Origin: Rana temporaria
Taxonomy: Eukaryota; Chordata; Amphibia; Anura; Ranidae
Reading direction: 5' to 3'
NCBI RefSeq assembly: GCF_905171775.1
Contig: NC_053490.1
Coordinates: 521,484,522-521,548,521 of the forward strand
Length of the DNA stretch: 64,000 nucleotides
The notes below the pieces were generated by a model that saw only the letters and a list, made by a program, of their open reading frames with translations, did no database searches and was not told where the DNA came from. The translations under genes were made by a program, and so were the position numbers. Below, in pieces: positions 23,721-35,944 of this stretch. How positions within the stretch are numbered: position 1 is the first letter of the stretch; the number at the start of each line of letters is the position of its first letter.

Positions 23721-23935
23721 CATGAGCCTTGTACACACTTTATGCTTTTTTTTTCCCTTTCAATCCAGCAGGATGAAAAATAAATAAAAATGAGGAGCTC
23801 GATGTACTAGATATGCAACATTAGTACAGAAATCTCACCACTGAGTTACTGTGTTCTGACAGGGGAACTGGCCCCTCCATCAGAACACACCGGTCAGCAG
23901 TGGCGGCTGGTGCTCAACATTTTGCCATCAATTGT

Positions 23936-24335
23936 CACCATTGTGCCCATCAATTGTTACCACTGTGTCCATCAATTGTAGGCACTGTGCCCCGCAATTG
24001 TAGCCACTGTGCCCCGCAATTGTAGCCACTGTGCCCCGCAATTGTCGCCACTGTGCCCCGCAATTGTCGCCACTGTGCCCCGCAATTGTCGCCACTGTGC
24101 CCCGCAATTGTAGCCACTGTGCCCCGCAATTGTAGCCACTGTGCCCCGCAATTGTAGCCACTGTGCCCCGCAATTGTCGCCACTGTGCCCCGCAATTGTC
24201 GCCACTGTGCCCCGCAACAATTGTCGCCACTGTTTCCCCCGCAATTGTAGCCACTGTGCCCCGCAATTGTAGCCACTGTGCCCCGCAATTGTCGCCACTG
24301 TGCCCCGCAATTGTCGCCACTGTGCCCAGTAAAAT
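23936..24335. repeat. 22-bp minisatellite GCAATTGTAGCCACTGTGCC, about 18 copies
   Basis: Unit GCAATTGTAGCCACTGTGCC plus CC, alternating TAG and TCG variants. Preceded by the dispersed-repeat end AGTGGCGGCTGGTGCT (23898-23913). Confidence 0.92.
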
Positions 24336-25884
24336 GCTGCCACTGTGACCTGTAAAATGCCCCCCCCCCCCCCCCGGCACTTACCTTTCTGGGGTCAGCC
24401 GTGCTTCTACCGTCCCTCGAGGTCCCTCGTCCCGCCCTCGATGACGCTTCAGCCAATCAGGTTACCGATTACCAGAATCAGATGACCGATTGGCTGAGAT
24501 GCCTGTCAGTCTTATCCAAGGAATGCACCGCTGCTACGTCCCGAGGATAAGCATTCAGGAAGCCTCAGGGCTGTATTCGAAAAGCCTATCAGAGCTGCTG
24601 GCTCTGATAGGCACTTCCACACAGCCAACTAGCTGCCGTTATTCAGCCGTCCGACCGTCAAGAACGTGGTGACATACAACACGTACGACGAGCCGAGATC
24701 AATGAAGTTCAATAGGCAGTTTGGCTCTTCTGCTTGATTCTGAGCATGCATGTTTTTTTTGCGCGTCGACGAGCGGAATTTCGTTGGAAAAATAGAAAAC
24801 CTGCTCTCAATCTTTTGCTGGCGGAAATTCTGACAGAAAATGTTGGATGGAGCATACACACGGTCGGAATAACCAACCAAAAGCTCACATTCAACTTTTT
24901 TTTTTATGGAAAATCCTATGGTGTGTACGGGGCATAATGCATTTAGCTGAAATCTCCAAGTTTCACCAAAATTTGAAGAAATTAAGATTCCCAATTTTGC
25001 TCCTCTCTGTTTCTGCCACCCAGTTGTTCACAGAGGTATGAGAATTGTCTCTTGGCGGGGAAGTGATATGTGAAAACTTGGTTCATGAAGGCACTTTACA
25101 ACGTAAAGTTGGATCTTTGGTTCGATTCCCATTACATTTATACAAAGCCGTACAGCAAATCATTTCTTTTGTTCCGGTGTGTCGCTCCGTGATCCCTCCT
25201 CTGTTTTCAGCCCCAAAAGTCACAGTGATAAATAACAATTTTTTTTTTTCGGAAAGGGAACATAAAAATAGATTTTTTTTTTTTCACCCCATGCACAGCA
25301 TTTTTCACTGTCAGTCAGTTCCATTGTGTTTTGAGCACAGAATATATAAAATAACAAACATCTTACAAATACCGGCGTGTCCTCAGATGTGGTGGGCAAA
25401 GATTTCCTTTGCGAGGAGCCATCTTGGTCCGGCCAAAATGCTGGATCAATAAATCTCTGCGTTTTTTTTTTTTCCCAGGGCTGGGCCGTCGCTCACGCCT
25501 TTCCTGCGAGCCTCATCAATCCTGCCGCTGAAGGATCTCATGCTTCAGGAAGTCTCAGTGTGCAGCGTAGGTTATGTCTCTCGCTCACATAGCCTTGCTG
25601 CCATGCCGTCTGCCGTGAAGGTTATAAAATCAGATATCGGTGAAATACAACTCGGGTGTCTAGGTCGTTAATTAGAAAATGGTAGACAAGGCCTTTACTG
25701 CCCTGGTTTTGTTCATGCACAGCTTGCGATATTTAGAGAGGACCCTTGGGTGTCTGGTCTTTTTTTTGTATGGGGTACCGAATTGTCTTTTGGCATATAT
25801 AGAACTTCGGGAACTCACCAAAAATATTATTTTTTGCTGTCTGAACCCACCTGATGGTCTTTCTTGATTCCTGGGTATCTGAAG

Positions 25885-27741
25885 TAGGGATGAGCCGAAC
25901 ACCCCAGCGTTCGGTTCGCACCAGAACCTTCGAACGGACCGAACGTTCAAAGCGAACATTTAGAACCCCGTTGACGTCAATGGGACTCGAACGTTCAAAT
26001 TCAAAAGTGCTCATTTTAAAGCCCCATATGCAAGTTATTGTCGGAAAACTTCTTTGAGAACCCGGGTCTTGCCCCAGGGAACATGTATCAATGGAAAAAA
26101 GTTTTAAAAACTGTTGTTTTTTTCTGGAGCAGTGATTTTAATGATGCAGCATCATTAAAAACACTGCTCCAGAAAAACCGGAAAAAAACAAAACAAATTC
26201 CATTGATACATGTTCCCTGGGGCAAGACCCGGGTTCTCAAAGACGTTTTCACAGGCATACTATAGACACCCAGCAGGTACAATATTTAAAGGAATTTTTC
26301 ATTTTTTTATTTTTTTATTTAAGCATCATGATGCTTAAATTAAAAATAAATAAATGAAAAATTCCTTTAACCACTTAAGCCCCGGACCTTTAGGCAGCTA
26401 AATGCCCAGGCCAGGTTTTGCGATTCGGCACTGCGTCGCTTTAACAGACAATTGCGCGGTCGTGCGATGTGGCTTCCAAACAAAATTGGCGTCCTTTTTT
26501 TCCCACAAATAGAGCTTTCTTTTGGTGGTATTTGATCACCTCTGCTGTTTTTATTTTTTGCGCTATAAACAAAAATAGAGCGACAGTTTTGAAAAAAATT
26601 CTATATTTTTTACTTTTTTCTATAATAAATATCCCCCAAAAATATATAAAAAAACATAATTTTTTCCTCAGTTTAGGCCGATACGTATTCTTCTACCTAT
26701 TTTTGGTAAAAAAAAATCGCAATAAGCGTTTATCGTTTGGTTTGCGCAACATTTATAGCGTTTACAAAATAGGGGATAGTTTTATTGCATTTTTTTTTTT
26801 TACTACTAATGGCGGCGATCACGATTTTTTTCGTGACTGCGACATTATGGCGGACACTCTGGACAATTTTGACACATTTTTGGGACCATTGTCATTTTCA
26901 CAGCAAAAAATGCATTTACATTGCATTGTTTATTGTGAAAATGACAGTTGCAGTTTGGGAGTTAACCACAGGGGGCGCTGTAGGAGTTAGGGTTCACCTA
27001 GTGTGTGTTTACAACTGTAGGGGGGGTGTGGCTGTAGGTCTGACATCATCGATCGTGTATCCCTATAAAAGGGATGACACGATCGATGCAGCCGCCACAG
27101 TGAAGAACGGGGAAGCTGTGTTTACACACGGCTCTCCCTGTTCTTCAGCTCCGGGGACCGATCGCCACACTCCAGCGGCGATCGGGACCCGCGGTCCCGG
27201 AGCTTCGGACCGGGCCGTGCGCCCGCGACCCACGGCTGGGTACTAGTACAGGACGTACCTGTACGTACATGTGCCCAGCCGTGCCATTCTGCCGACGTAT
27301 ATGTGCAGGAGGCGGTCCTTAAGTGGTTAAATATTGTACCTGCTGGGTGTCTATAGTATGCCTGTGTAGCTTTATAGTGCACACTGCAGAGGACACAGGC
27401 AATACACCACGTGAGAACACTGCAGCTAGCACAATCAACTACCTGCCAGTAAATTGGGAAGAACTGATCTAGCTAAGCTATACAGTGTATAAATATATGT
27501 ACAACACCTGGGATGTATATATATCCTCTACACACTGTAACATTAACTGACTAACCTGCCTGCCTGCTCTATCTACCTAGAAAAAATGACACTCTCTCCC
27601 TCTCTGACTGATCTCTAACCAGCGCCGGAACACACTACACAAGGCCGACCTGCAGGCGGCCTTTTATAGTGTGGGGCGTGTACTAAACATACGATGTTCG
27701 AGTCGAACTTACGTTCGACTCGAACACGAAGCTCATCCCTA
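25885..27741. mobile_element. hAT-like element with TAGGGATGAGC ends
   Basis: TAGGGATGAGC at 25885 and its inverse ending at 27741 lie inside ATCTGAAG duplications (8 bp). It holds a palindrome at 26053-26242 (arms with AGAACCCGGGTCTTGCCCCA) and the TTAA-family copy 2. Confidence 0.7.
26371..27326 (+). mobile_element. TTAA-flanked family, copy 2, nested in the 25.9 kb hAT-like element
   Basis: TTAA at 26367-26370 and 27327-27330; CCACTTAAGCC at the left end and CTTAAGTGG at the right. Full length, about 956 bp. Its insertion splits an AT-rich palindromic element. Confidence 0.8.
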
Positions 27742-29264
27742 ATCTGAAGCACTCTAGTCGCTGCAATGCCCAACAGTGGATAAAGCCCACTGCTCCTCCT
27801 AATATAGTTTGTGTAGAAACTAAGGATAACAAGAGCCACCCTATGATAGTAGGCAGGGCTGCCATTTGAAATCACTGGTCCCCCGTACAGCCTACCTGAC
27901 AGGGCCCCTTGAATTACAAAAATTACAGATTTTTTTAATTTATTTTTTACAATTTTTAAAAATGTTTTTTTTTTTTTACAATTTGAAAAAAAATATATTT
28001 ATCTTTTACTTTTTTTTTATTATTTTTTTACAACACTGTTGGGGAAATTTGGATGAAATATCAGGGGTCTCAACAAACCCCTAACATCTAACCTTTGAGA
28101 CAGAGAAAGGAATTCAGGACACAGACTCTTCAATTTCTTTCTCTGGGAGCCTCAGCTACACTGAAGATGAATGAACAGGAGACATAGGTTCCTGTTCATT
28201 CATAAACTGAAGCATTATAAATACAGTTTAATATGCTTAGTTATGAATAGTAGATACAGGATTGATCCATACTGATCGCTTACTGTGTCCAATTCAGAAA
28301 AAGAAGGGGCCAGTAAATGACATATTTTCTGGCCCCTTCCCCCACTCTCCATCTGCCTGTGCACCCGCAGCAGCAGGTGGGAGAAGGAAGCTGGTGGTGC
28401 TGCAAGAGGACAAGGGGGGATTCAGATGTGGGCAGCACAGGGAGGGGGATTGGTGTGGCGAGACGGGAGGAATGGTCTTGACTGGATTCCATAACACATC
28501 AGATTTGAAGCCACTGGTGTACTTTCAGGGCCGTTAATAGGGGGGGGTACCACTGTAAGGGGCCCCAGCATACAAAGGGCCCAGACAGCAGGGGGATTAG
28601 TGCAGTGGGACAATCACAGAACAATGCCCCGTGTCTAAGTCACTCCCTCTAACAGCTGAAAGCCGGTGTGATGCAGAGGGTAAGAAACTGACTTTTAGCT
28701 GCTGGAGGGAGAGACACAGACACAAGGCATTATTCCGTGATTGTCCTTTAATCCCACTGCATCAATTCCCCTGCTGTCCAGCCCCCCTGTGTGCCCGGGT
28801 ACCCTAAAGGAGGCCTGGCGGTACCCCACTATTGGAGGTCCTGATGGTAGGGCCAAGGAAGTATCACAGCTCGCAAGCCCTAATCCAGCACTTATGGTCC
28901 AAGAGTTTCTGAACCCCATGAAACATTTGAAGATACACCAGAGGCTTCAACTCTGATAGAAGGATGTGTTGTGGAATCTAGCCAAGACCACTTGTCTTGG
29001 ACGTTTACCGGCACAGGTGTGGGACACCATCTTACATTAGGAGAGAGCCAGCTACATGTTTTGTAATGAGTATCTGTACAGTAAAGTAAACAAATAATTG
29101 GCCAACAGCAATTACAGACACTGGGAAAGCCTGACAGCAAAACTGAACAGGTTGCTAAAATTGGGATGTTGCACCAAACAACAAGAAGGATAACCTTTGG
29201 CATATGTTACCAAATAGTTATGGCCATAAAACATTCATGCTTTATCAGTGTTTACCCCAAGAAA
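27742..29264. other. Intron sequence, nothing recognised
   Basis: Contains T-rich stretches (27925-28030) and low-copy-looking sequence. The frames present are short and without domain features. 28525-28600 resembles the start of a hAT-type end (CAGGGCCGTTAATAGG) without a partner. Confidence 0.35.
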
Positions 29265-29740
29265 AAAGAAAGAAAAAATTTACTTACCTCCACTGTGCAG
29301 CTCATTTTGCACAGAGTGTCCCCTAATCCTGTCTTCTGGGGTCCCTCGGCGGCTGTCTCGGCTCCTCCTCGCAAAAGCTTTTCACCTTCATGCGAGCGAG
29401 CTTGCATGGTGGAAAGCCTTTGCGAGCGCGCTCCCGTGATACAGCGGCGGGCATAGCCACCGACTGTATCACTCGGCCCCGGCCCACGCGCGGCATCCGC
29501 TGTGATTGACAGCAGCGCCAGCCAATGGCTGCGCTGCTATCAATTCGTCCAGCGTAGCCAATCAACGGGCAGGCTGGGAACCGAAGAGGATCACGTGGAC
29601 GTGTGCGGGACTTTCGAGGGGTCAGGTAAGTAAAACGGGGATTCGGGGGGGGGGGGCCAGTACCGTCGGATGTTTTTTGACCTTAATGCATAGGATGCAT
29701 TAAGGTGAAAAAACATTTACCTTTACAACCCCTTTAATTT
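29265..29740. repeat. Dispersed repeat, second copy
   Basis: TTTACTTACCTCCACTGTGC at the left and AATGCATAGGATGCATTAAG at the right match the 63.5 kb copy. The frames here are by-products of its GC-rich interior. Confidence 0.5.
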
Positions 29741-30359
29741 GATTTACTAAACAAAAATGCTATATATAAATACCCGCTTCATCAGGTCTATAAGATCGAA
29801 CAAAAAAATATATAAATAAAATTAAAGTTATAAGATACTGTTAAAGTAGAACTAAAGTAAAAACAATACACAACATACAGAGTATCAGAAAATATGCAAG
29901 CAAGATACACATGCACAAGCTATCTATCCTTCCTAGCAAATGAGCATGGACAATGTATGCAAGGTATACACTAAACAGTTACTTAACCTGGTGATGGAGT
30001 CTTCTTCCTTTTATCCCAGATCTCTCCAGACTGCTCCTTGCGTCTTGGAGACCTGTAAAAAAAAAAAATGTTTCTACTTCTTTGTCTTGAGCACATGGCT
30101 GTGTTCAAGTCCTTTTCCCTCCACCTACTTCCTGCCTACATCACTGCCTGTCCTGATCTTCAAAAACCAATCCAACAAGTTCATTAACATATGAATATTG
30201 GAAAGCCCAGCTTCTACCTATGTTTATACTATAAAAATCACTAAAATAGTCATAGCAGCACAGTTTGAAGTATGCAGTGCATAACAGGAAATTATGGCAT
30301 TAACATGCAGGGGGGGCCAATTTATTTATTTTTTGTAGCATTTACTAGCGCTTTAAGCC

Positions 30360-30890
30360 TATCCCATTCACGTAGTTACATAGTTAGTCAGGTTGAAAAA
30401 AGACACAAGTCAATCTAATTCAACCATAAAAAAATATTGTACAATCCCATATACACAATTATATACCCACAGTTGATCCAGAGGAAGGCAAAAAAAAAAA
30501 CAGCAGCGCATGATCCAATTTGCTACAGCAGGGGAAAAAATTCCTTCCTGATCCCGAGAGGCAATTTGATTTTCCCTGGATCAACTTTACCTATAAATGT
30601 CAGTACCCAGTTATATTATGTACATTTAGGAAAGAATCCAGACCATTCTTAAAGCAATCTACTGAGCTGGCCAGAACCACCTCTGCAGGGAGTCTATTAC
30701 ACATTTTCACGGCTCTTACTGTGAAGAAACCTTTCCGTATTTGGAGATAAAATCTCTTTTCCTCTAGACGTAAAGAGTGCCCCCGTGTCCTCGGTGTTGA
30801 GATATTCACTTTACGGTCAACACCAAGTTCACTATATGGACCCCTTATATATTTAAACATGTTGAACATATTATGTACCTAAAACAAGCA
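30360..30890 (-). pseudogene. CR1-like LINE 3' end, reverse transcriptase C-terminus
   Basis: The - strand frame 30869-30600 encodes TRGHSLRLEEKRFYLQIRKG and NRLPAEVV, the well-known C-terminal block of CR1-type reverse transcriptases. The 3' tail with GTTGAATTAGATTGACTTGT and ACTAACTATGTAACTA follows to 30360. 5'-truncated, as most LINE copies are. Confidence 0.8.
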
Positions 30891-31436
30891 CACGTCATTA
30901 AGTTGAACTCTGGGCCGAAATATACAAAAATTCCATTGAATGAAGATGTGTATTAAAAGTCATTTAATTTGTTTTTAAATGTAAAAAAATTGAAGCATGT
31001 GTATTTGTCCTTGTAACGGAATGGCCCGTGATACCCAGAGACTTTTGAAGGATGCAGGGTACTCCTATGCCAGCTTCACTAATGACTCTTGGGTATAGGG
31101 TCATCCTATGTCCAATAGGGGCATAGGATGACTGAGAAATTATATCATGAATTACACGAGATGGGACAGTAATGATAATTCATGTATTGCAGGATATCTT
31201 GAAATATTACAAGTTGTTAATTCTGACCACAACAGGTCAACAGGCGAGTGTCTCCTTCAATGTGGAACATAGACTGTTGAGATGTTAATCGCCTCCAGCT
31301 ACCTGGCTGTAGTGAGGAAAGCTTGCTGTGATTGCATTCTATTGTGCTAATTAAATCTGCCTCTCAAGAACCTTTCATTGTGTGAAGTCTATTGATGATA
31401 AGATGTGGAATGTGACTTGGCACCCTCTAAAGGTCA

Positions 31437-31644
31437 GACATCTGTGTATTGTGTATCAGGTGAGAACAGCTTGTCGCGGAGTCAGAACGTCTGGGTAATG
31501 ATTAGTAATTCGCTCATCTGAGTGAGTGAGAAACTTATATAGACATCTGTGTATTGTGTATCAGGTGAGAACAGCTTGTCGCAGTCAGAACGTCTGGGTA
31601 ATGATTAGTAATTAGCTCATCTGAGTGAGTGAGAAACTTATATA
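31437..31644. repeat. 105-bp tandem duplication
   Basis: The segment starting GACATCTGTGTATTGTGTAT is present twice in a row (31437-31541 and 31542-31644), with a 2-base deletion and one substitution. It abuts the LINE fragment. Confidence 0.9.
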
Positions 31645-32020
31645 GCGCAACACATTCAAACTGAATCGCCTCTGGGCGCTTGGTACCCATTCCCTGGGCT
31701 TTCAGAAGAGATGGGTTTTGATCTTTCTTCTGAAGGCCAAGTGGTTTGCCTCCAGCAGGATGCTGGTTGGTAGAGCGTTCCATAATCTGGGTCTTTGGAC
31801 TGCAAATCTCCATTCTCCTTTGAACTTGTATCTGGCTTTGGGTATCTGGAGTAGATTTTGGCTGGTGGTTCGCCGAACGCGATCTGAGTTGTGAGTTTTT
31901 AGTTTTTCGCATAGATATTGGGGGGCATTTCCTTGCACACATTTATGTGTTAGACAGAGTGCCTTGAAAGTGATTCTGTCTTTTACTAGCAACCAGTGGA
32001 GGCATCTGAATGTCATTATC
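31645..32020 (-). pseudogene. Non-LTR retrotransposon reverse transcriptase C-terminal fragment
   Basis: The - strand frame 32016-31702 encodes HWLLVKDRITFKALCLTHKC, APQYL and RLWNALPTSI, a block common at the end of vertebrate LINE reverse transcriptases. No catalytic domain is present. The exact family is not clear. Confidence 0.7.
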
Positions 32021-33292
32021 TAACGGAATGTGTATTGAAGTTCCTTGTGTCATGTTGTGGGTGGAGTTGGGTCCATATTTGGTTTCTAACTGTATATAAC
32101 AAGCTGAGTTTACCATTAAAATGTTCATTCGTTTGGAACCAGAGAACAGAGCTTGTGTCTCGTTATTCTGGGAAAATCCATATGGATCGTGTCTGCTGGA
32201 TTGTGGAGTGTCGAGGAGCTGTCGTGGGTTGGTGGAATGGAATATCGTAAACAGTGTTAACCCCTGACCGTTACAGTCCTGATATCAACTTCCTACATAA
32301 CCCTGAACGGCAGCACTCAGACTGGGAGAAGGAAGAGTCTGAACAGCCAATTAAGCCCTTCTGCAGTTCACAAGTACTGACAAGAGGGTAGAGAAGAGTG
32401 ATGAGTGACCAGTGTGCTGGTGACCCAATGACTGCTGACAGTGTTTTCTTGACCCAACTGCGCTGCTGCTGCTGCAGTGGAGGCCAGAGACCCGGTTTTG
32501 CCATCCCACAGGGAACGCCTGCATCGCAGTGCAAGCTAATGAGAATTTCAGAGCCTTTGGCTAGTAAAACATTTCACATGTGTGCATATCAACCCTGTAT
32601 TTTGCTGCTAGGCAGGATTTTGAGTTTTAAATTAAAAATAGCTTTAACCTCATTAGGTTTAAAAAAATGTCACGCTCCCCTATGTTTCTAATTTTTTTTA
32701 ATCAGGAACAAAAACAAATCTAATAGTAAAACTACATAAATAAATGGAAAACAAAATAAAATAGTGAAGCATTGGTGGACCAGAATGTAAAAATCCCCAT
32801 TGAAAAGATTTGCTAATGGCTCACCTTTGTTCCATTCCTCCGCTTTGCATTGGCCGGGGCTCTATACACAGCGAGCAGGAAAACCTGCCTTGTGATCACA
32901 TACTACAGGATTTCTTGTTATAAAAAGAAAACAGAGGTACAGCTAAAAGCTGATGTATGCCCCAGAGCAAAAGACACAACATTGCACCCCTGCTATTATA
33001 TTTTTAGAAACCGGGATCACGGGAGATCACAGGACAGCCTAAGGCATGGCAGCATATTATGTGTGTACAAGGCCGAGGAGAACAATACAAACTTCATTAT
33101 TCTAGCACAAGCTGAGCGGACGGCAATCCTAATCAAGACATGCCGTGTCACGTTCCCGGGTCATTTCTACCCTCGCCAAATTATTCATGGAGGTTACGGG
33201 AAATAAAAAATTTGGGTTCAACAATCAAAAGAACAATCTACATTTATTGTATTTTTAGGTCTAGCAACAAGGAATATTCATATACATACCGT
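32021..33292. other. Intron sequence, nothing recognised
   Basis: No exon, RNA or repeat family is visible. The 118-codon frame 32850-33206 has no recognisable features. Confidence 0.35.
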
Positions 33293-34953
33293 ACGCTTTT
33301 TGCGATTCGGTACTGCGCCGCTTTAACCGACAATTGCGCGGTCGTGCGACGTGCCTCCCAAACAAAATTGGCGTCCTTTTTTCCCCACAAATAGAGCTTT
33401 CTTTTGGTGGTATTTGCTTACCTCTGCGGTTTTTATTTTTTGCGCTATAAACAAAAATAGAACGACAATTAAAAAAATAAAAACACTGGCCCAGATTCAC
33501 GTAGATAGGCGTAAATATAAGCGGGCGTAGCGTAGCGTAGCGTAGTTCCGCTACGCCGCCACAACTTAGAGAGGCAAGTGCTGTATTCGCAAAGCAATTG
33601 CGTCTAAAGTTACGGCGGCATAGCGCAAATGTGCCGGCGTAAGCGTGCCTAAATCAAATGAGGAGCAGGGGGGCGTGTTTTATGTAAACTAAGCATGACC
33701 CCACGTAAATGACGCTTTTTTCGAACGGCGCATGCGTGCGCATGCTCAGTATCACGTCAAATTTTCAAATTAAATTACGCCTGCTCAATGCCTAGACGAC
33801 GTGAACGTAACTTACGTAAAGCCCTATTCGCGAACGTTTTACATAAACGACGGAAAATTCGACGCTGTCCCTACGTCAATACTTAACATTGCGTATGCCT
33901 CACTATAGCAGGGGTAATTTTTACGCCGGTCCGACGCCTTACGCAAACGACGCATTTAGATACGCCGGGTGCACGTACTTTCGTGGATCAGGGTATCTAC
34001 CTAATTTGCATATTCTACGCGTAAATCTACGGAAGCGCCACGTAGCGGCCAGCGTAAATATGCAATTAAGATACGACGGCGTAAGAGACTTACGTCAGTC
34101 GTATCTAAGCACAAATCCGGCGTATCTTGCTTTCTGGATACAGAAAAAAGATACGCCGGCGCATCCTAGAAGTTACGCGGCGTATCAATAGATACGCCGA
34201 CGTAACGTCTTTGTGGATCTGGCCCACTATTTTTTACTTTTTGCTATAATAAATATCCCCAAAAAATATATACATTTTTTTTTCTCAGTTTAGGCCGATA
34301 CGTATTCTTCTACATAGTTTTGGTAAAAAAAAAAAAAAAACGCAATAAGCGTTTATTGATTAGTTTGCGCAAAAGTTATAGCGTTTATAAAATAATGGAT
34401 AGTTTTTTATGCCATTTTTATTAATTAATTTTTTTTTTTACTACTAATGGCAGCGATCAGCGATTTTTGTCGGGACTGCGACATTGTGGCGGACACATCA
34501 GACACTTGACACATTTTTGGGACCATTGTCATTTTCACAGCGAAAAGTGCTATAAAAATGCACTGATTACTGTGAAAATGACAATGGCAGTGAAGGGGTT
34601 AACCACTAGGGGGTGCTGTAGGGGTTTAAGTGTGACCTCATGTGTGTTTCTTACTGTGTGGGGGCAGGGCTGGACGTGTGACGTCAGTGATCGTCGTTCC
34701 CTATGCCAGGGAACAGACGATCACTGACACTGCCACAGAGAAGAACGGGGAAGGTTTGTTTACACTCACCTCTTCCCGTTCTTCAGCTCCTATGACCTGA
34801 TCGCGGGACACCGGCGCCGATCAGGTCCGCGGGTCCCGCAGGCGCGGTCACGGAGCTTCAGACCCACGGCTGGGTTCTTAAAGAGGACATACCTGTACGC
34901 CCTTGTGCCCAGCCGTGCCATTCTGTCAACGTATATCGTGGTTAAGTGGTTAA
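33293..34953 (+). mobile_element. TTAA-flanked family, copy 3, 5'-truncated and interrupted
   Basis: The left part (to 33487) starts inside the family at TTTTTGCGATTCGG; the right part (34226-34953) ends TAAGTGGTTAA. A GGCCAGATTCAC element sits in between. Confidence 0.7.
33488..34225. mobile_element. GGCCAGATTCAC family, copy 5, inserted in a TTAA-family element
   Basis: Starts GGCCCAGATTCACGTAG, ends GTGGATCTGGCCC, with ACT at 33485-33487 and 34226-34228. The flanks join to restore the TTAA-family element seen at 33293-33487 and 34226-34953, so this copy is the younger one. Confidence 0.8.
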
Positions 34954-35055
34954 ATGAATGATAAGAATGTATTTTTTGTAGACGGGATGTTTGAGACACA
35001 ACTTACACCGATCTAAATCTAAAAATACTAATTTTATTACATAACTATAGTTGGT

Positions 35056-35261
35056 TAACCGCTTCAGCCCAGAAGATTTTACCCCCTTCCTGACCAGAGC
35101 ACTTTTTACAATTTGGCACTGCGTCGCTTTAACCGAAAATTGAGCGGTGGTGCGATGTTGTACTCAAACAAAATTGGCGTCCTTTTTTCCCCACAAATAG
35201 AGCTTTCTTTTGGTGATATTTGATCACCTCTACGTTTTTAAATTTTTTTTGATACACGACG
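35056..35261 (+). mobile_element. TTAA-flanked family, partial copy 9
   Basis: GGTTAACCGCTTCAGCCC followed by the family block CTGCGTCGCTTTAAC; breaks off at 35261 where another repeat starts. Confidence 0.6.
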
Positions 35262-35560
35262 GTGTATCTCTTTGTATCTATGTGTCTGATTCCTAGAATC
35301 AGTTACGCATTGATACGGCGTAGATCCGACAGGTGTAAGTCACTTACACCGTCGGATCTTAGATGTAATTCTACACTGGCCGCTAGGTGGCGTTTACGTT
35401 GATTTCTCATTTGACTATGCAAACGAGCCTGATACGCCGATTCCCGAACGATTTCGCGCCGCCTCGTCATCGTTTACGTCGTTTACGTAAGCGTAAGGTT
35501 ACCCCTGCTATATGAGCGGCGCTGTACCGTTGGAATTGCTGCAGGATTTGGCTGATAGCG
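35262..35560. mobile_element. GGCCAGATTCAC family, partial copy
   Basis: About 300 bp of interior (GTCGGATCTTAG, TACGCCG words, GGCCGCTAGGTGGCG) lacking both termini, wedged between a TTAA-family fragment and a Tc1 fragment. Confidence 0.55.
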
Positions 35561-35585
35561 GTGCGGTATTAACCCCCAAAGCTTG

Positions 35586-35929
35586 GGATATTTATTTTAT
35601 AACCTAACCCTGCTTTATACTTCTCCACAACTTTATCCCTGACCTGTCTGGTGTGTCCCTTGGCCTTCATAAAGCTGTTTATTCACTTTGCTCACCCTCT
35701 CTAGGTGGACTCTATTTACTAATTAGGTGATTTTTGAAGCCAATTAGTTACACAAGATTGTAGTTAAGGGTATCAGAGGGGGGGGGGGGGGTGGCAGAAT
35801 ACAAATGCACGCCACACTTTTTACATATTTATTTGTAATAAATGTTGAAAACTATTTATCATTTTCCTTCCACTTCACAATTAAAATGGGGGGTATGAAT
35901 ACTTTTTCAAGGCACTGTACATTTACTTA
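35586..35929 (-). mobile_element. Tc1-type element end, reverse orientation
   Basis: Matches the 5' non-coding part of the 58 kb Tc1 element in reverse, ending with AATACTTTTTCAAGGCACTG. It lacks the MITE present in the 58 kb copy, which confirms that the MITE there is an insertion. Confidence 0.8.
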
Positions 35930-35944
35930 TCCCAGATTCAGCTT

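Noticed and set aside
23928..24456. Three overlapping frames with repeated GTVATIAGHSG words
   Set aside because: By-product of the 22-bp minisatellite.
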